From Fibrobacter sp. UBA4297 (lineage in GTDB: Bacteria; Fibrobacterota; Fibrobacteria; Fibrobacterales; Fibrobacteraceae): a stretch of 64,000 nucleotides of DNA. Below the pieces are notes generated by a model, which saw only the letters and a list, made by a program, of their open reading frames with translations, searched no databases and was not told the origin of the DNA. This document shows, piece after piece, positions 1-8,177 of this stretch; position 1 is the first letter of the stretch; every line of letters begins with the position of its first letter. Location of the stretch: the NCBI RefSeq assembly GCF_002394865.1, contig NZ_DGUZ01000024.1, forward strand, positions 1-64,000. The letters run 5' to 3'. Position numbers and translations under genes: made by a program.

Positions 1-2943
1 CGCGGTTTCGGTTGGGACTGCCACGGCCTTCCGATTGAATCTCTCGTGCAGAACGAACTCGGTCTCGCGGGCGTTGCCGAAATTCAGAAGCTCGGTGTCG
101 ATAAGTTCAACGAAACCTGCCGCGGCAAGGTGCTCAAGTACACCAGCGAATGGAAGAAGACGGTGCGCCGCATGGGCCGCTGGGTGGACTTCGACAAGGG
201 CTACAAGACCATGGACAAGAACTTCATGGAATCTGTGTGGTGGGTGTTCAAGCAGTGCTTCGACAAGGGCCTCATCTACCAGGGCTACCGCATCCAGCCG
301 TACAGCCCGGCGCTTGCCACTCCGCTTTCGAACTTCGAAACGAACCAGGGCTATAAGGACCGTCAGGACCCGTCTCTCACGCTCATCTTCCCGCTCAACA
401 CGGACGAAGCCAAGTTCAAGGACACGAGCATCCTCGTGTGGACGACGACCCCGTGGACACTTTATTCCAACTTCTGCATTGTTGTTGGCCCGGATATGGA
501 CTACAACCTTGTGGAACAGGATGGCAAGAAGTACTGGATTGCCGCAAGCCGTACCGCTGCCTACTTCAAGAACACGAACATCGTGGATACCTGCAAGGGT
601 TCCGAACTCGTGGGCAAGGACTACGAGCCGCTTTCCCGCATTTCCGATGCGTTCGTGACGCCGGACCAGCTGTCCCGCCACTACAAGATTTACCCCGCCG
701 ACTACGTGAGTACCGAAGACGGTACTGGCGCCGTGCATACCGCTCCTTCCTTTGGTGAAGAAGACTTCCAGAAGGGCGCTGAACTCGACCTCGGCCTTTT
801 CGACCCGCTCGATACCGAAGGCAAGTTCACCGACAAGGTCCCGATGTGGAAGGGCCTCGGCGCAAAAGAAGCCGACAAGGAAATTATCCGCTATTTCAAG
901 GAACAGGGCCGCGTGTTCAAGCAGGACGTGATTGTCCACAGCTACCCGCACTGCTGGCGTACCGGCGTTCCTCTGATTTACCGTGCCCTCAAGACGTGGT
1001 TCCTGAAGATTGATGCGCCTGTCACGAGCAAGGACGGCGTGACCAAGACTTTGAAGGAATGGATGGTCGAAAACAACCAGACCGTGAACTGGGTGCCGGA
1101 CCACATCAAAAACGGACGCTTCGGCAAGTGGCTCGAAGGCGCCCGCGACTGGAACCTTTCCCGTAACCGCTTCTGGGGTACGCCGATTCCGGTGTGGCTC
1201 AGCGACGACGGCGACATGATTGCCGTGGGTTCCATCGAAGAACTCCAGCAGCTCACCGGCGTGAAGCTCGATGACTTGCACAAGCATTTTGTGGACAAGC
1301 TTACCATTGAAAAGAACGGTAAGGTTTACCGCCGTACGCCTGAAGTTTTCGACTGCTGGTTCGAATCCGGTTCTATGCCGTATGCTAGCCGCCATTACCC
1401 GTTCGAAAACAAGGAACTCGTGGAACGCAGCTTCCCGGCTGACTTCATCGCCGAAGGCCTTGACCAGACTCGTGGTTGGTTCTACACGCTGACCGTGCTT
1501 TCTAACGCTTTGTTCCAGAAGCCGGCTTTCAAGAACGTTATTGTGAACGGTATTATCTTGGCCGAAGACGGTTCCAAGATGAGTAAGTCCAAGCGCAACT
1601 ACCCGGACCCGAACGACCTTATTGAACGCACGGGTGCCGACGCTATTCGCTTGTTCATGATTAACTCCGCCGCTTTGAAGGCCGAAGACCTGCGCTTCAG
1701 CGAAGAAGGCGTGAAGGGCATCGTGAAGCAGGTGATGTTGCCGCTCTGGAACGCCGTTGCATTCTTTGTCTCGAACCACAACGCCGACGCCGCCAAGGGC
1801 CAGCTCACGTGGAAACCCGGTCAGGAAGTCAAGAGCGATAACGAACTTGACCGCTGGATGCTTGCAACATTGCAGGATCTCGCTGCCAAGGTTGAAGTGG
1901 AAATGAAGGCTTACCGCCTGTACAACGTTGTGCCTGCTGTGATTGCCGCAGTTGATGACCTCACGAACTGGTACGTGCGCCGCAGCCGTCGCCGCTTCTG
2001 GAAGTCCGAAAACGATGGCGACAAGAACGCCGCCTACGCCACCATGTACAAGGTGCTGGTGGACTTCTCCAAGATTCTCGCTCCGTTCCTCCCGCTCCTC
2101 GCCGAAGAAATCTACCAGATTCTCGTTCGCGAAGTCGATGCCAACGCTCCGGTGAGCGTACACCTCTGCGAATTCCCGAGCGCCGACAAGTCCCTCATGG
2201 ACGAAAAGCTCGTGGAACGCATCGCCATGGTGCGTGGCATGGTTGAAATGGGCCGCGTGATTCGTGCAACGAACAACGTAAAGAACCGTATGCCGATTGC
2301 CAGCATGACGGTGGTCGCTCACGGCACTGAAGAGAAGAACGTTGCTGAAACGATGAAGGACTTGATCCTCGAAGAACTCAACGTTCGCGAAATGAAGTTC
2401 TTGGAAGATGAGACGAAACTCGTGAAGCTCTCCGCCAAGCCGAACTTCCTTGCCATCAAGGCGAAGGGCCCGGATTACGCGAAGAACATGAAGGTGATTT
2501 CTGCCAAGCTGAATTCGCTGAGCGTTGACGAAATCAAGGCTCTGCAGAATGGCGAAACCATCAAGTTCGACTTCGGCGAAGTCGGTGCAGACTGCCTGAT
2601 GCTCAACCGCATCGTGGCCGATGGCATGGCCGTGGAAGCCAACCAGCACTTCACCGTGGCTCTGGACCTGAAGATCACGGACGAACTCCGCCGCGCCTGC
2701 GTGGCCCGCGAACTTGTGAACCGCATCCAGAACAGAAGAAAGGATCAGAACTTTGCAATCTCTGACCGTATCAGCATTGAACTTTATTCTGAAAGCGAAG
2801 TGCTGAAACAGGCTGTAAAGGAAAACGAATCTTACATCAAGGGCGAGACCCAAGCTAACGCTATCGTGTGGAAGGATTCTGCTGCTGGCTTGCAGGAATC
2901 TGATGCAGATGGCGAAAAGGTCTTCGTTGAAGCTGTAAGATAA
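1..2943 (+). CDS. ileS: Isoleucyl-tRNA synthetase, 5' end outside window
   Basis: Charges tRNA-Ile with isoleucine in the cytoplasm. The reading frame is open from base 1, so the gene starts upstream; 980 codons are visible and roughly 50-60 N-terminal residues are probably missing. The HIGH-box equivalent HGLP lies at bases 22-33, inside a GWDCHGLPIE context, and the KMSKS loop (KMSKSKRNYPDP) is encoded at 1576-1590. The sequence around both motifs resembles the eukaryote-like IleRS class (IleS2) more than the E. coli class, which has KMSKSIGN. The class call is from motif flavour only. A later ATG at 46 is internal and is not the start. A dispersed hairpin and a terminator-like inverted repeat follow the stop. 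Confidence 0.97.
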   Translation, partial: RGFGWDCHGLPIESLVQNELGLAGVAEIQKLGVDKFNETCRGKVLKYTSEWKKTVRRMGRWVDFDKGYKTMDKNFMESVWWVFKQCFDKGLIYQGYRIQPYSPALATPLSNFETNQGYKDRQDPSLTLIFPLNTDEAKFKDTSILVWTTTPWTLYSNFCIVVGPDMDYNLVEQDGKKYWIAASRTAAYFKNTNIVDTCKGSELVGKDYEPLSRISDAFVTPDQLSRHYKIYPADYVSTEDGTGAVHTAPSFGEEDFQKGAELDLGLFDPLDTEGKFTDKVPMWKGLGAKEADKEIIRYFKEQGRVFKQDVIVHSYPHCWRTGVPLIYRALKTWFLKIDAPVTSKDGVTKTLKEWMVENNQTVNWVPDHIKNGRFGKWLEGARDWNLSRNRFWGTPIPVWLSDDGDMIAVGSIEELQQLTGVKLDDLHKHFVDKLTIEKNGKVYRRTPEVFDCWFESGSMPYASRHYPFENKELVERSFPADFIAEGLDQTRGWFYTLTVLSNALFQKPAFKNVIVNGIILAEDGSKMSKSKRNYPDPNDLIERTGADAIRLFMINSAALKAEDLRFSEEGVKGIVKQVMLPLWNAVAFFVSNHNADAAKGQLTWKPGQEVKSDNELDRWMLATLQDLAAKVEVEMKAYRLYNVVPAVIAAVDDLTNWYVRRSRRRFWKSENDGDKNAAYATMYKVLVDFSKILAPFLPLLAEEIYQILVREVDANAPVSVHLCEFPSADKSLMDEKLVERIAMVRGMVEMGRVIRATNNVKNRMPIASMTVVAHGTEEKNVAETMKDLILEELNVREMKFLEDETKLVKLSAKPNFLAIKAKGPDYAKNMKVISAKLNSLSVDEIKALQNGETIKFDFGEVGADCLMLNRIVADGMAVEANQHFTVALDLKITDELRRACVARELVNRIQNRRKDQNFAISDRISIELYSESEVLKQAVKENESYIKGETQANAIVWKDSAAGLQESDADGEKVFVEAVR

Positions 2944-3027
2944 CTGTCTCTAAGCCAACGATGCTGACGGGGAAGCGTTCAACTTCACGACTGTAAAGGC
3001 GTAATAAGGCTAGAGTCGCGCAATTGG

Positions 3028-3063
3028 CATCCTGAGCCCCGAAGGGGCGAAGGATCCAGACCC
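3028..3063 (+). repeat. Dispersed intergenic hairpin, family A copy 1
   Basis: Sequence with flanking arms ATCCT/AGGAT enclosing a second stem GCCCC-GAA-GGGGC, followed by CCAGACC. The same architecture with a different inner stem occurs near 34946, and in the opposite orientation near 6671 and 41881. It sits directly after ileS. It may act as an mRNA 3'-end or REP-like element. Confidence 0.6.
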
Positions 3064-3072
3064 AAAACATTT

Positions 3073-3098
3073 ATCCCCGGAATTCAAATTCCGGGGAT
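3073..3098 (+). terminator. Inverted repeat after ileS
   Basis: Twelve-base arms ATCCCCGGAATT/AATTCCGGGGAT form a strong hairpin 130 bases after the ileS stop. No long T-run follows, so it is terminator-like rather than a textbook intrinsic terminator. The CCCCGGAA core recurs in the hairpins at 21960 and 23613. Confidence 0.5.
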
Positions 3099-3182
3099 AT
3101 TGCGTTATACGCAAGACGGCTGCGGTTCCGAAATATCGAAACATGAATGTTTCGCTGCTTCGTAACCTTGCACGTTTTTTTG

Positions 3183-3197
3183 TATATTCATAACACC
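3183..3197 (+). promoter_or_regulatory. -10-like TATATT nine bases before the start codon
   Basis: TATATTCA is followed after seven more bases by ATG. If TATATT is the -10 element, transcription would start within a few bases of the ATG, giving a leaderless or near-leaderless mRNA. No Shine-Dalgarno sequence is present. The same spacing occurs at 3761-3776 and 12283-12298. Confidence 0.45.
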
Positions 3198-3722
3198 ATG
3201 AAGTTTGTTAGGAATCTGATTTTTGCTTTAGCTTTGCTTTTGCCGGGTATTTCGATGGCTGAGGAAGGGTTTAGTCTTTATCCATATCCAATAGACTTTT
3301 CGATTGGGGGTGGACCAAGACTATTTTCAACTTCATTGGAATTTGTTTTAGGCTCTTGTGCAACACTCTATGAAACGCCAAAATCCGATTCTTTACAAAA
3401 TTTTTTTGAGCCAAGACATGCACTAACATGGACTAATCGTATTCGGATGATTTATGATTACGACAATCATCAATATGGATTTCTTTTTCAACCAAGCATA
3501 CGGTATATGTTCAAATTGATTGCATTCACTGCTGTAGTGGGCCCAGAAGTAGGATGGGAAACAGAAACAGGATTTGAATACGGAATGTCAGCTCGTGTTG
3601 GAGGACTTCCAGGATTGTTTTTGGCAAATTATGAAGTTGGCTATTTGATTAATTCCCAAAGGTTTTACTTTACGGTAGTATTTGATATGTTTTCTCTTTT
3701 GATGTTGTTAAGCGGGACGTGA
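3198..3722 (+). CDS. Small secreted protein, probable outer-membrane barrel
   Basis: Hypothetical protein of 174 residues. The ATG at 3198 is chosen because it gives a clean signal peptide (MKFVRNLIF, hydrophobic core, cleavage near SMA-EE). A longer frame from 3147 would place non-signal residues in front and run over the TATATT element. The mature part is rich in aromatic and glycine residues in alternating patterns such as FLFQPSIRYMF, which suits a small beta-barrel or periplasmic protein. It is not assigned to any family. The broken gene just downstream is a paralogue with the same signal peptide and promoter arrangement. Confidence 0.7.
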   Translation: MKFVRNLIFALALLLPGISMAEEGFSLYPYPIDFSIGGGPRLFSTSLEFVLGSCATLYETPKSDSLQNFFEPRHALTWTNRIRMIYDYDNHQYGFLFQPSIRYMFKLIAFTAVVGPEVGWETETGFEYGMSARVGGLPGLFLANYEVGYLINSQRFYFTVVFDMFSLLMLLSGT

Positions 3723-3775
3723 TTTCTACACAGGAAGCCAAAACACGGAGCATCCTTTTTTATATTCATAACATA

Positions 3776-4058
3776 ATGAAGTTTATTCGTACTCTCGTTC
3801 TTCTTTTAGCCTTGCTCTTGCCGGGTTATTCCATGGCAGAAGCGGACTCAGTTTACACGCCCAAGACAAAAGCTACAGATTATATACCGATGCCAATTGG
3901 GTTTGAAATTGGTGGCAGAAGGTCTGTGGACGCCAGATGACGCGTTGATATGGATATTGAATGTTGAAGTTGGTTATTTTTTTTCGAAAAAAAAGAACCC
4001 ATATGTGAGTTTTCTGTTCTCGCTATCCTTCCCGAGGTTTGGAATATTTGACCCGTAA
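3776..4058 (+). pseudogene. Broken paralogue of the preceding secreted protein
   Basis: An intact start (MKFIRTLVLL signal peptide, cleavage near SMA-EA) runs to a stop at 3940 after 54 codons. In the third frame, from 3918, the sequence continues as EGLWTPDDALIWILNVEVGYFF and ends at a TAA at 4056-4058. The NVEVGYFF stretch matches ANYEVGYLI near the C-terminus of the intact neighbour. The middle of the protein is missing and the two halves are out of frame, so this is an internal deletion plus frameshift. The promoter-like TATATT at 3761-3766 sits nine bases before the ATG, as in the intact copy. Confidence 0.7.
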
Positions 4059-4157
4059 TTAAAAGAGTTGTTCTAAGAAAAAAGAGGGAATTTGATATTT
4101 TCCCTGGAATGCATTTTATCTATATTAAGATAAATTGATTACGAGTTGATGTGTATT

Positions 4158-5024
4158 ATGAATTTTATTCATGTTTTTTTGTTGGTTCTTGTTTCGTTTA
4201 CTTCTTTTTTGTGGGCCAAAACTTCGTATTATATTTTGCCGGTGCAATTTGAAGGTGTTCATGAAGATTATGCCAAGACCATATTCCATTTGACAAAAGA
4301 ATATATCGAAAATGAAGGCGATGAAATTGTCTCCAATAAATCTGATTGCGATTTTTTATTGCAAATAAAGTTAATCTTAAAAGAAAAAGGAGTTGCTGTT
4401 GTTTTTGAAAAGATGAACGACAGTGGCGAAATCCTTTGGTCTTATGGTCACATAGCTTATTCGCCTGAGGGGTTTGTTCCTATTGTAAAACGTGTTGTTC
4501 GTAAAATGAATGCGTGGGAAAATGAATTTATTTGCGGATTTGGTTTTGGTGCCATGGGCTTGATTTCTTTGAATCGTTTTGTGGATTACAATTATGAACC
4601 TTTTATACAGTTTAATGTGGAATCCTTCAAGTTGGCGATGGATTTGGACATTGCTTATTTAGGATCAAAGCCTAAAGGTGTGCGAGGTTCCATGATGGGT
4701 ATTTCATTTTCTGTAGCGTATATGTTTGGTCATCGTTTTGTAGTTCCCTATTTAGGAGCGGGTATGAATTACGCAATTTTTTCAACGGAAATAGAAAAGG
4801 AAGTCGAAAAAATGTATGGCGTAAAGGTCAAAGAGCCCTTTAGCGAAACGGGGCATACTCCGGGTTATTTTTTAGAAATGGGACTTTCGATGAAAATGAA
4901 AAATGAAATCCACATTATGCTTGAGTCTCGGTATTTTAGGGAACTTTATAAACAGAAGGATATTCTTGATGGCTCGAAAAGTATTGTTCATGGTTTTTCT
5001 GTTATGGTGAAGTTTGGTGTATGA
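4158..5024 (+). CDS. Exported protein with C-terminal barrel-like domain
   Basis: Hypothetical protein of 288 residues. MNFIHVFLLVLVSFTSFLWA is a signal peptide; the ATG at 4149 and TTG at 4146 are alternative starts a few codons upstream, and none has a good ribosome-binding site. The first mature 110 residues alternate beta and alpha segments and resemble a small periplasmic domain (YYILPVQFEG). The rest is glycine and aromatic rich and ends MVKFGV, which fits an outer-membrane beta-barrel. The stop overlaps the start of the next gene by four bases, so the two are translationally coupled and may work together at the envelope. Function unknown. Confidence 0.7.
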   Translation: MNFIHVFLLVLVSFTSFLWAKTSYYILPVQFEGVHEDYAKTIFHLTKEYIENEGDEIVSNKSDCDFLLQIKLILKEKGVAVVFEKMNDSGEILWSYGHIAYSPEGFVPIVKRVVRKMNAWENEFICGFGFGAMGLISLNRFVDYNYEPFIQFNVESFKLAMDLDIAYLGSKPKGVRGSMMGISFSVAYMFGHRFVVPYLGAGMNYAIFSTEIEKEVEKMYGVKVKEPFSETGHTPGYFLEMGLSMKMKNEIHIMLESRYFRELYKQKDILDGSKSIVHGFSVMVKFGV

Positions 5025-5500
5025 GAAAGATTAGTCTATTGTTTTTGATGTTGTGGTTTGTTGGTTGCTCTTCTTATGTCCGCGTTCGCGTTTCGGATGG
5101 GGCTGGGGATTATTCTATTTATAGGAACGGTGAATTGGTGTGTTCGGCAAGCGATGCTTGCACTATTGAAAGTACGGTCGAAAGTGAAATGTATTTAGAA
5201 GCGAAAAAAGATAATGTTGTTTATGGTGCCGCTTATGTACATCGCCAAAAGCAAGATATTGACCACAGTCGTGATGATGAACGCGATTGGTTTACGGGGA
5301 AAACGAAGAAAGAGGAAAGGGAAGAGCTTGAAGCTGGGAATAGATCGTTAAGTTTCATATTTGCTTTTGTGTTTCCAGTGTTTTTGATTTGTATTGATTT
5401 TGGAAAATTCCCTAGCGAGTTTGTGATTCCTGTAGAAACGCCCGATTCTTCCGTTGAAAATTATCCTTGGGATCAGCCGTTAAGCAATGTCTATCGTTAA
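5021..5500 (+). CDS. Small lipoprotein
   Basis: Hypothetical lipoprotein of 159 residues. The N-terminus MRKISLLFLMLWFVGCSS has a lipobox (FVGC), so it should be lipidated at Cys16. After the lipobox a short beta-rich segment (YSIYRNGELVCSASDACTIES) resembles a PEGA-type surface module, then comes a charged region and a hydrophobic segment near residue 115 (SFIFAFVFPVFLICIDF). It overlaps the upstream exported protein at ATGA and has no promoter of its own in view. Not assigned to a family. Confidence 0.7.
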   Translation: MRKISLLFLMLWFVGCSSYVRVRVSDGAGDYSIYRNGELVCSASDACTIESTVESEMYLEAKKDNVVYGAAYVHRQKQDIDHSRDDERDWFTGKTKKEEREELEAGNRSLSFIFAFVFPVFLICIDFGKFPSEFVIPVETPDSSVENYPWDQPLSNVYR

Positions 5501-5576
5501 TGGGGCTGAAAAAGTTTTTTTGTTTTTCAATATTTTGAAAACGGACCTAAAATGTTACGGGCTATTCGTGTAATAT

Positions 5577-5708
5577 TTTACGATAAATGTAAAATTGAAT
5601 GTTTAGCTTTACATATTTTGTAAAGCTTGGTTTTTTGTAAAATACAGAATAATTCCTTAAAATTGCCGTTTTTAGACGAATTTCGCGGTTTTTAACAATT
5701 TCTGTAAA
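5577..5708 (+). promoter_or_regulatory. Three tandem activator-site candidates upstream of dapF
   Basis: Dyads with the layout TTTACA-N5-TGTAAA: 5577-5593 (TTTACG-N5-TGTAAA), 5608-5624 (TTTACA-N5-TGTAAA, extended to a perfect 9+5+9 palindrome at 5605-5627), and 5692-5708 (TTAACA-N5-TGTAAA) next to the -24 box. The first two are 31 bp apart, about three helical turns. The second is centred about 95 bp upstream of the -24 element, a usual distance for an enhancer-binding protein. Confidence 0.55.
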
Positions 5709-5710
5709 AT

Positions 5711-5725
5711 TGGCACGGTCTTTGC
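5711..5725 (+). promoter_or_regulatory. Sigma-54 promoter of dapF
   Basis: TGGCAC-GGTCT-TTGC matches the -24/-12 consensus TGGCAC-N5-TTGC exactly. It lies 43 bases before the dapF start and downstream of the tandem dyads. Confidence 0.85.
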
Positions 5726-5768
5726 ATATTGGGGGCGATAAATTAACCGCCTTCAATGGATTGTGCTT

Positions 5769-6575
5769 ATGAATTTTTCAAAATGGACCGGGTTAGGTAA
5801 CGATTTCGTGCTCCTGGAACCGGGTGAGTCGCTGGATTTTGGCAGCGGATTTGAACAGCGTATCATTAAACTTTGCGACCGCCGTTTCGGCATTGGTGCC
5901 GATGGCGTGGTCGCTGTGACACCGTTGGAAAACAATAACGGCGTGGATTTTGAAATGCGCATCTTTAATGCCGATGGTTCCGAGGCGGCGATGTGCGGGA
6001 ATGCGACGCGCTGTGTCGCGAAGTACATTCAGACTCGCGGTCTTGCAAAAGATGCTGCTACCAAGGTTTTCAATTTGCATACGAAGAGCGGGCTTGTGCG
6101 CCCGACGCTTTTGGACGATGGGCGCGTGTGTGTTGACATGGGGCTTCCGAGGACGTTCCTTGGCTCGATTAAGCTTACGGCTGACTGCTATGATTTTACG
6201 GCCGAGACGGTCTCTATGGGCAATCCGCATGCGGTCATTTTTGTTGATGATATCGAAAAGATCCAACTTGAAAAATGGGGAAGTATTCTCGAGGTCGATA
6301 GGCAGTTCCCTGACCGTTGCAACATTGAATTTGCACAGGTAATTGCTCCCGGCAAGATCCGTATGCGTGTTTGGGAACGCGGCTGCGGTGTGACAATGGC
6401 TTGCGGAACTGGTAGCTGTGCAACTCTCGTGGCGGCCCAGCGTACAGGCCGAGTGGGCGTCGAAGCAGATGTTGTTCTTGATGGTGGCGTTTTGCACATC
6501 AAGCACGAAGACGGTGGCCCTGTCTTGATGACTGGCCCTGCGGAAGAAGTTTTCAAAGGAGATATCTGCGTTTAG
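5769..6575 (+). CDS. dapF: Diaminopimelate epimerase
   Basis: Converts LL- to meso-diaminopimelate for lysine and peptidoglycan synthesis. The 268-residue protein begins MNFSKWTGLGNDFVLL, the family N-terminus, which decides for the ATG at 5769 over the in-frame GTG at 5763. The two catalytic cysteine motifs are present: MCGNATRC, and ACGTGSC near the C-terminus. dapL follows on the same strand, so the last steps of the aminotransferase branch are together. The gene has a perfect sigma-54 promoter with three candidate enhancer dyads, which links this lysine gene to nitrogen control. Confidence 0.97.
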   Translation: MNFSKWTGLGNDFVLLEPGESLDFGSGFEQRIIKLCDRRFGIGADGVVAVTPLENNNGVDFEMRIFNADGSEAAMCGNATRCVAKYIQTRGLAKDAATKVFNLHTKSGLVRPTLLDDGRVCVDMGLPRTFLGSIKLTADCYDFTAETVSMGNPHAVIFVDDIEKIQLEKWGSILEVDRQFPDRCNIEFAQVIAPGKIRMRVWERGCGVTMACGTGSCATLVAAQRTGRVGVEADVVLDGGVLHIKHEDGGPVLMTGPAEEVFKGDICV

Positions 6576-6579
6576 CAAT

Positions 6580-6662
6580 GAGCCGGGCGTTGCGGGCTGG
6601 CGATTGAAGCCCGCTAGAAAGGGTAGCGGATGCCGTTCCGGCAGAAGCGAGGGGAAGGCTTT
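6580..6662 (+). repeat. Dispersed structured repeat, family B copy 1
   Basis: GC-rich segment with GCCGGGCGTTGCGGGC, GGCGATTGAAGCCCGC and GGGTAGCGGATG blocks. The same blocks occur in the opposite orientation at about 36761-36923 and, more divergent, at 45875-46074. This copy is short and lacks the ATGCCCGC..GCGGGCAT stem seen in the other two. Confidence 0.55.
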
Positions 6663-6670
6663 CCCCACCC

Positions 6671-6699
6671 AGGATCCTTCGACTCCGCTCAGGATGACA
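6671..6699 (-). repeat. Dispersed intergenic hairpin, family A copy 2
   Basis: On the minus strand this reads TCATCCTGAGC-GGA-GTCGAAGGATCC, the family A pattern with a short inner part. It lies between dapF and dapL and directly abuts family B copy 1. Confidence 0.5.
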
Positions 6700-6734
6700 T
6701 CCCTAAAAATTAACACCTAATACCTAAAAAAATT

Positions 6735-7943
6735 ATGAACGAATCTTACATTAACACCAATTACGATCGCCTTCCTGGCTCTTACTTGTTCTCGACCATT
6801 GCCCAGAAAATCAAGGAATATCAGAGCTCGCATGCAAATGCGGATATCATCCGTCTTGGCATTGGCGATGTGACGACTCCGCTTATTCCCGAGGTCATCA
6901 AGGCCATGCATGCGGCTGTAGACGAAATGGCGGTGAAGGGGACTTTCCGCGGTTACGGCCCGGAGCAGGGCTATGATTTTGTGCGCGAGGCGATTGTTCG
7001 TGGCGAATATACGGCCCGCGGCATTGAGATGGACCCGAACGATATTTTTGTGAGCGATGGTTCCAAGTGCGATGTGGCAAACATTCAGGAGCTTTTTTCA
7101 GAAAATGTAAAGATTGCAATTCCGGACCCGGTTTATCCGGTTTATTTGGATTCGAACGTGATGGCGGGACGCACGGGCGTGCTCCAGGCGGACGGTCATT
7201 TCTCGGAAGTGACTTACCTTGCTTCGACGGCGGAAAACGATTTCCAGCCGGACTTGCCGAAGAACCCGGTGCAGCTGATTTACCTTTGCAGCCCGAACAA
7301 CCCGACGGGTACGGTGCTTAGCCGTGAAACACTCCAGAAGTTTGTCAACTACGCAAACGAAAATGGGGCCTTGATTTTGTTCGATGGCGCCTACAACTGC
7401 TACATTCAGGACGAAACGCTCCCGCATTCGATTTTTGAAATTCCGGGTGCCCGTACTTGCGCTATTGAATTCCGCAGCTTTAGTAAGACGGCAGGCTTTA
7501 CGGGCGTGCGTTGCGCTTATACGGTCATTCCGCATGAACTTTCGAAACTCCATGCGATGTGGAACCGTCGCCAATGCACCAAGTTCAATGGCGTGAGCTA
7601 TGTAACGCAACGTGCAGCCGAAGCGATTTATTCGCCGGTGGGCTGGCAGCAGACAAAGGAAGTCATTGCCGGTTACATGCGCACGGCTGGCGTTATCCGC
7701 AAGGAACTGACTGCAGCAGGTTACACAGTGTTCGGTGGTGAACATGCTCCGTACATTTGGTGGAAGATTCCGGATGGTGAAAAATCGTTCGACTTCTTTG
7801 ACCGACTGCTTGCTACGTGCGAAGTTGTGGGGACGCCGGGAAGTGGCTTTGGCCCGTGTGGCGAAGGGTATTTCCGCTTGACGGCCTTCGGCGACTACGA
7901 ACGCACCTGCGAAGCGCTGAGAAGAATCAGAGAGAAACTTTAG
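6735..7943 (+). CDS. dapL: LL-diaminopimelate aminotransferase
   Basis: PLP enzyme that transfers the amino group of glutamate to tetrahydrodipicolinate in one step, bypassing the acylated intermediates of the DapC/D/E route. The 402-residue protein has the DapL N-terminus (YINTNYDRLPGSYLFSTIA), the LGIGDVTTPL segment, CSPNNPTGT, and the PLP lysine in EFRSFSKTAGFTG. It lies downstream of dapF, separated by repeats A and B, and could be read from the same sigma-54 promoter. The product uses glutamate, which fits the surrounding nitrogen genes. No strong ribosome-binding site precedes the ATG. Confidence 0.97.
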   Translation: MNESYINTNYDRLPGSYLFSTIAQKIKEYQSSHANADIIRLGIGDVTTPLIPEVIKAMHAAVDEMAVKGTFRGYGPEQGYDFVREAIVRGEYTARGIEMDPNDIFVSDGSKCDVANIQELFSENVKIAIPDPVYPVYLDSNVMAGRTGVLQADGHFSEVTYLASTAENDFQPDLPKNPVQLIYLCSPNNPTGTVLSRETLQKFVNYANENGALILFDGAYNCYIQDETLPHSIFEIPGARTCAIEFRSFSKTAGFTGVRCAYTVIPHELSKLHAMWNRRQCTKFNGVSYVTQRAAEAIYSPVGWQQTKEVIAGYMRTAGVIRKELTAAGYTVFGGEHAPYIWWKIPDGEKSFDFFDRLLATCEVVGTPGSGFGPCGEGYFRLTAFGDYERTCEALRRIREKL

Positions 7944-8155
<212 letters not shown>

Positions 8156-8177
8156 CGCGAATTCTAATTACTATCTT

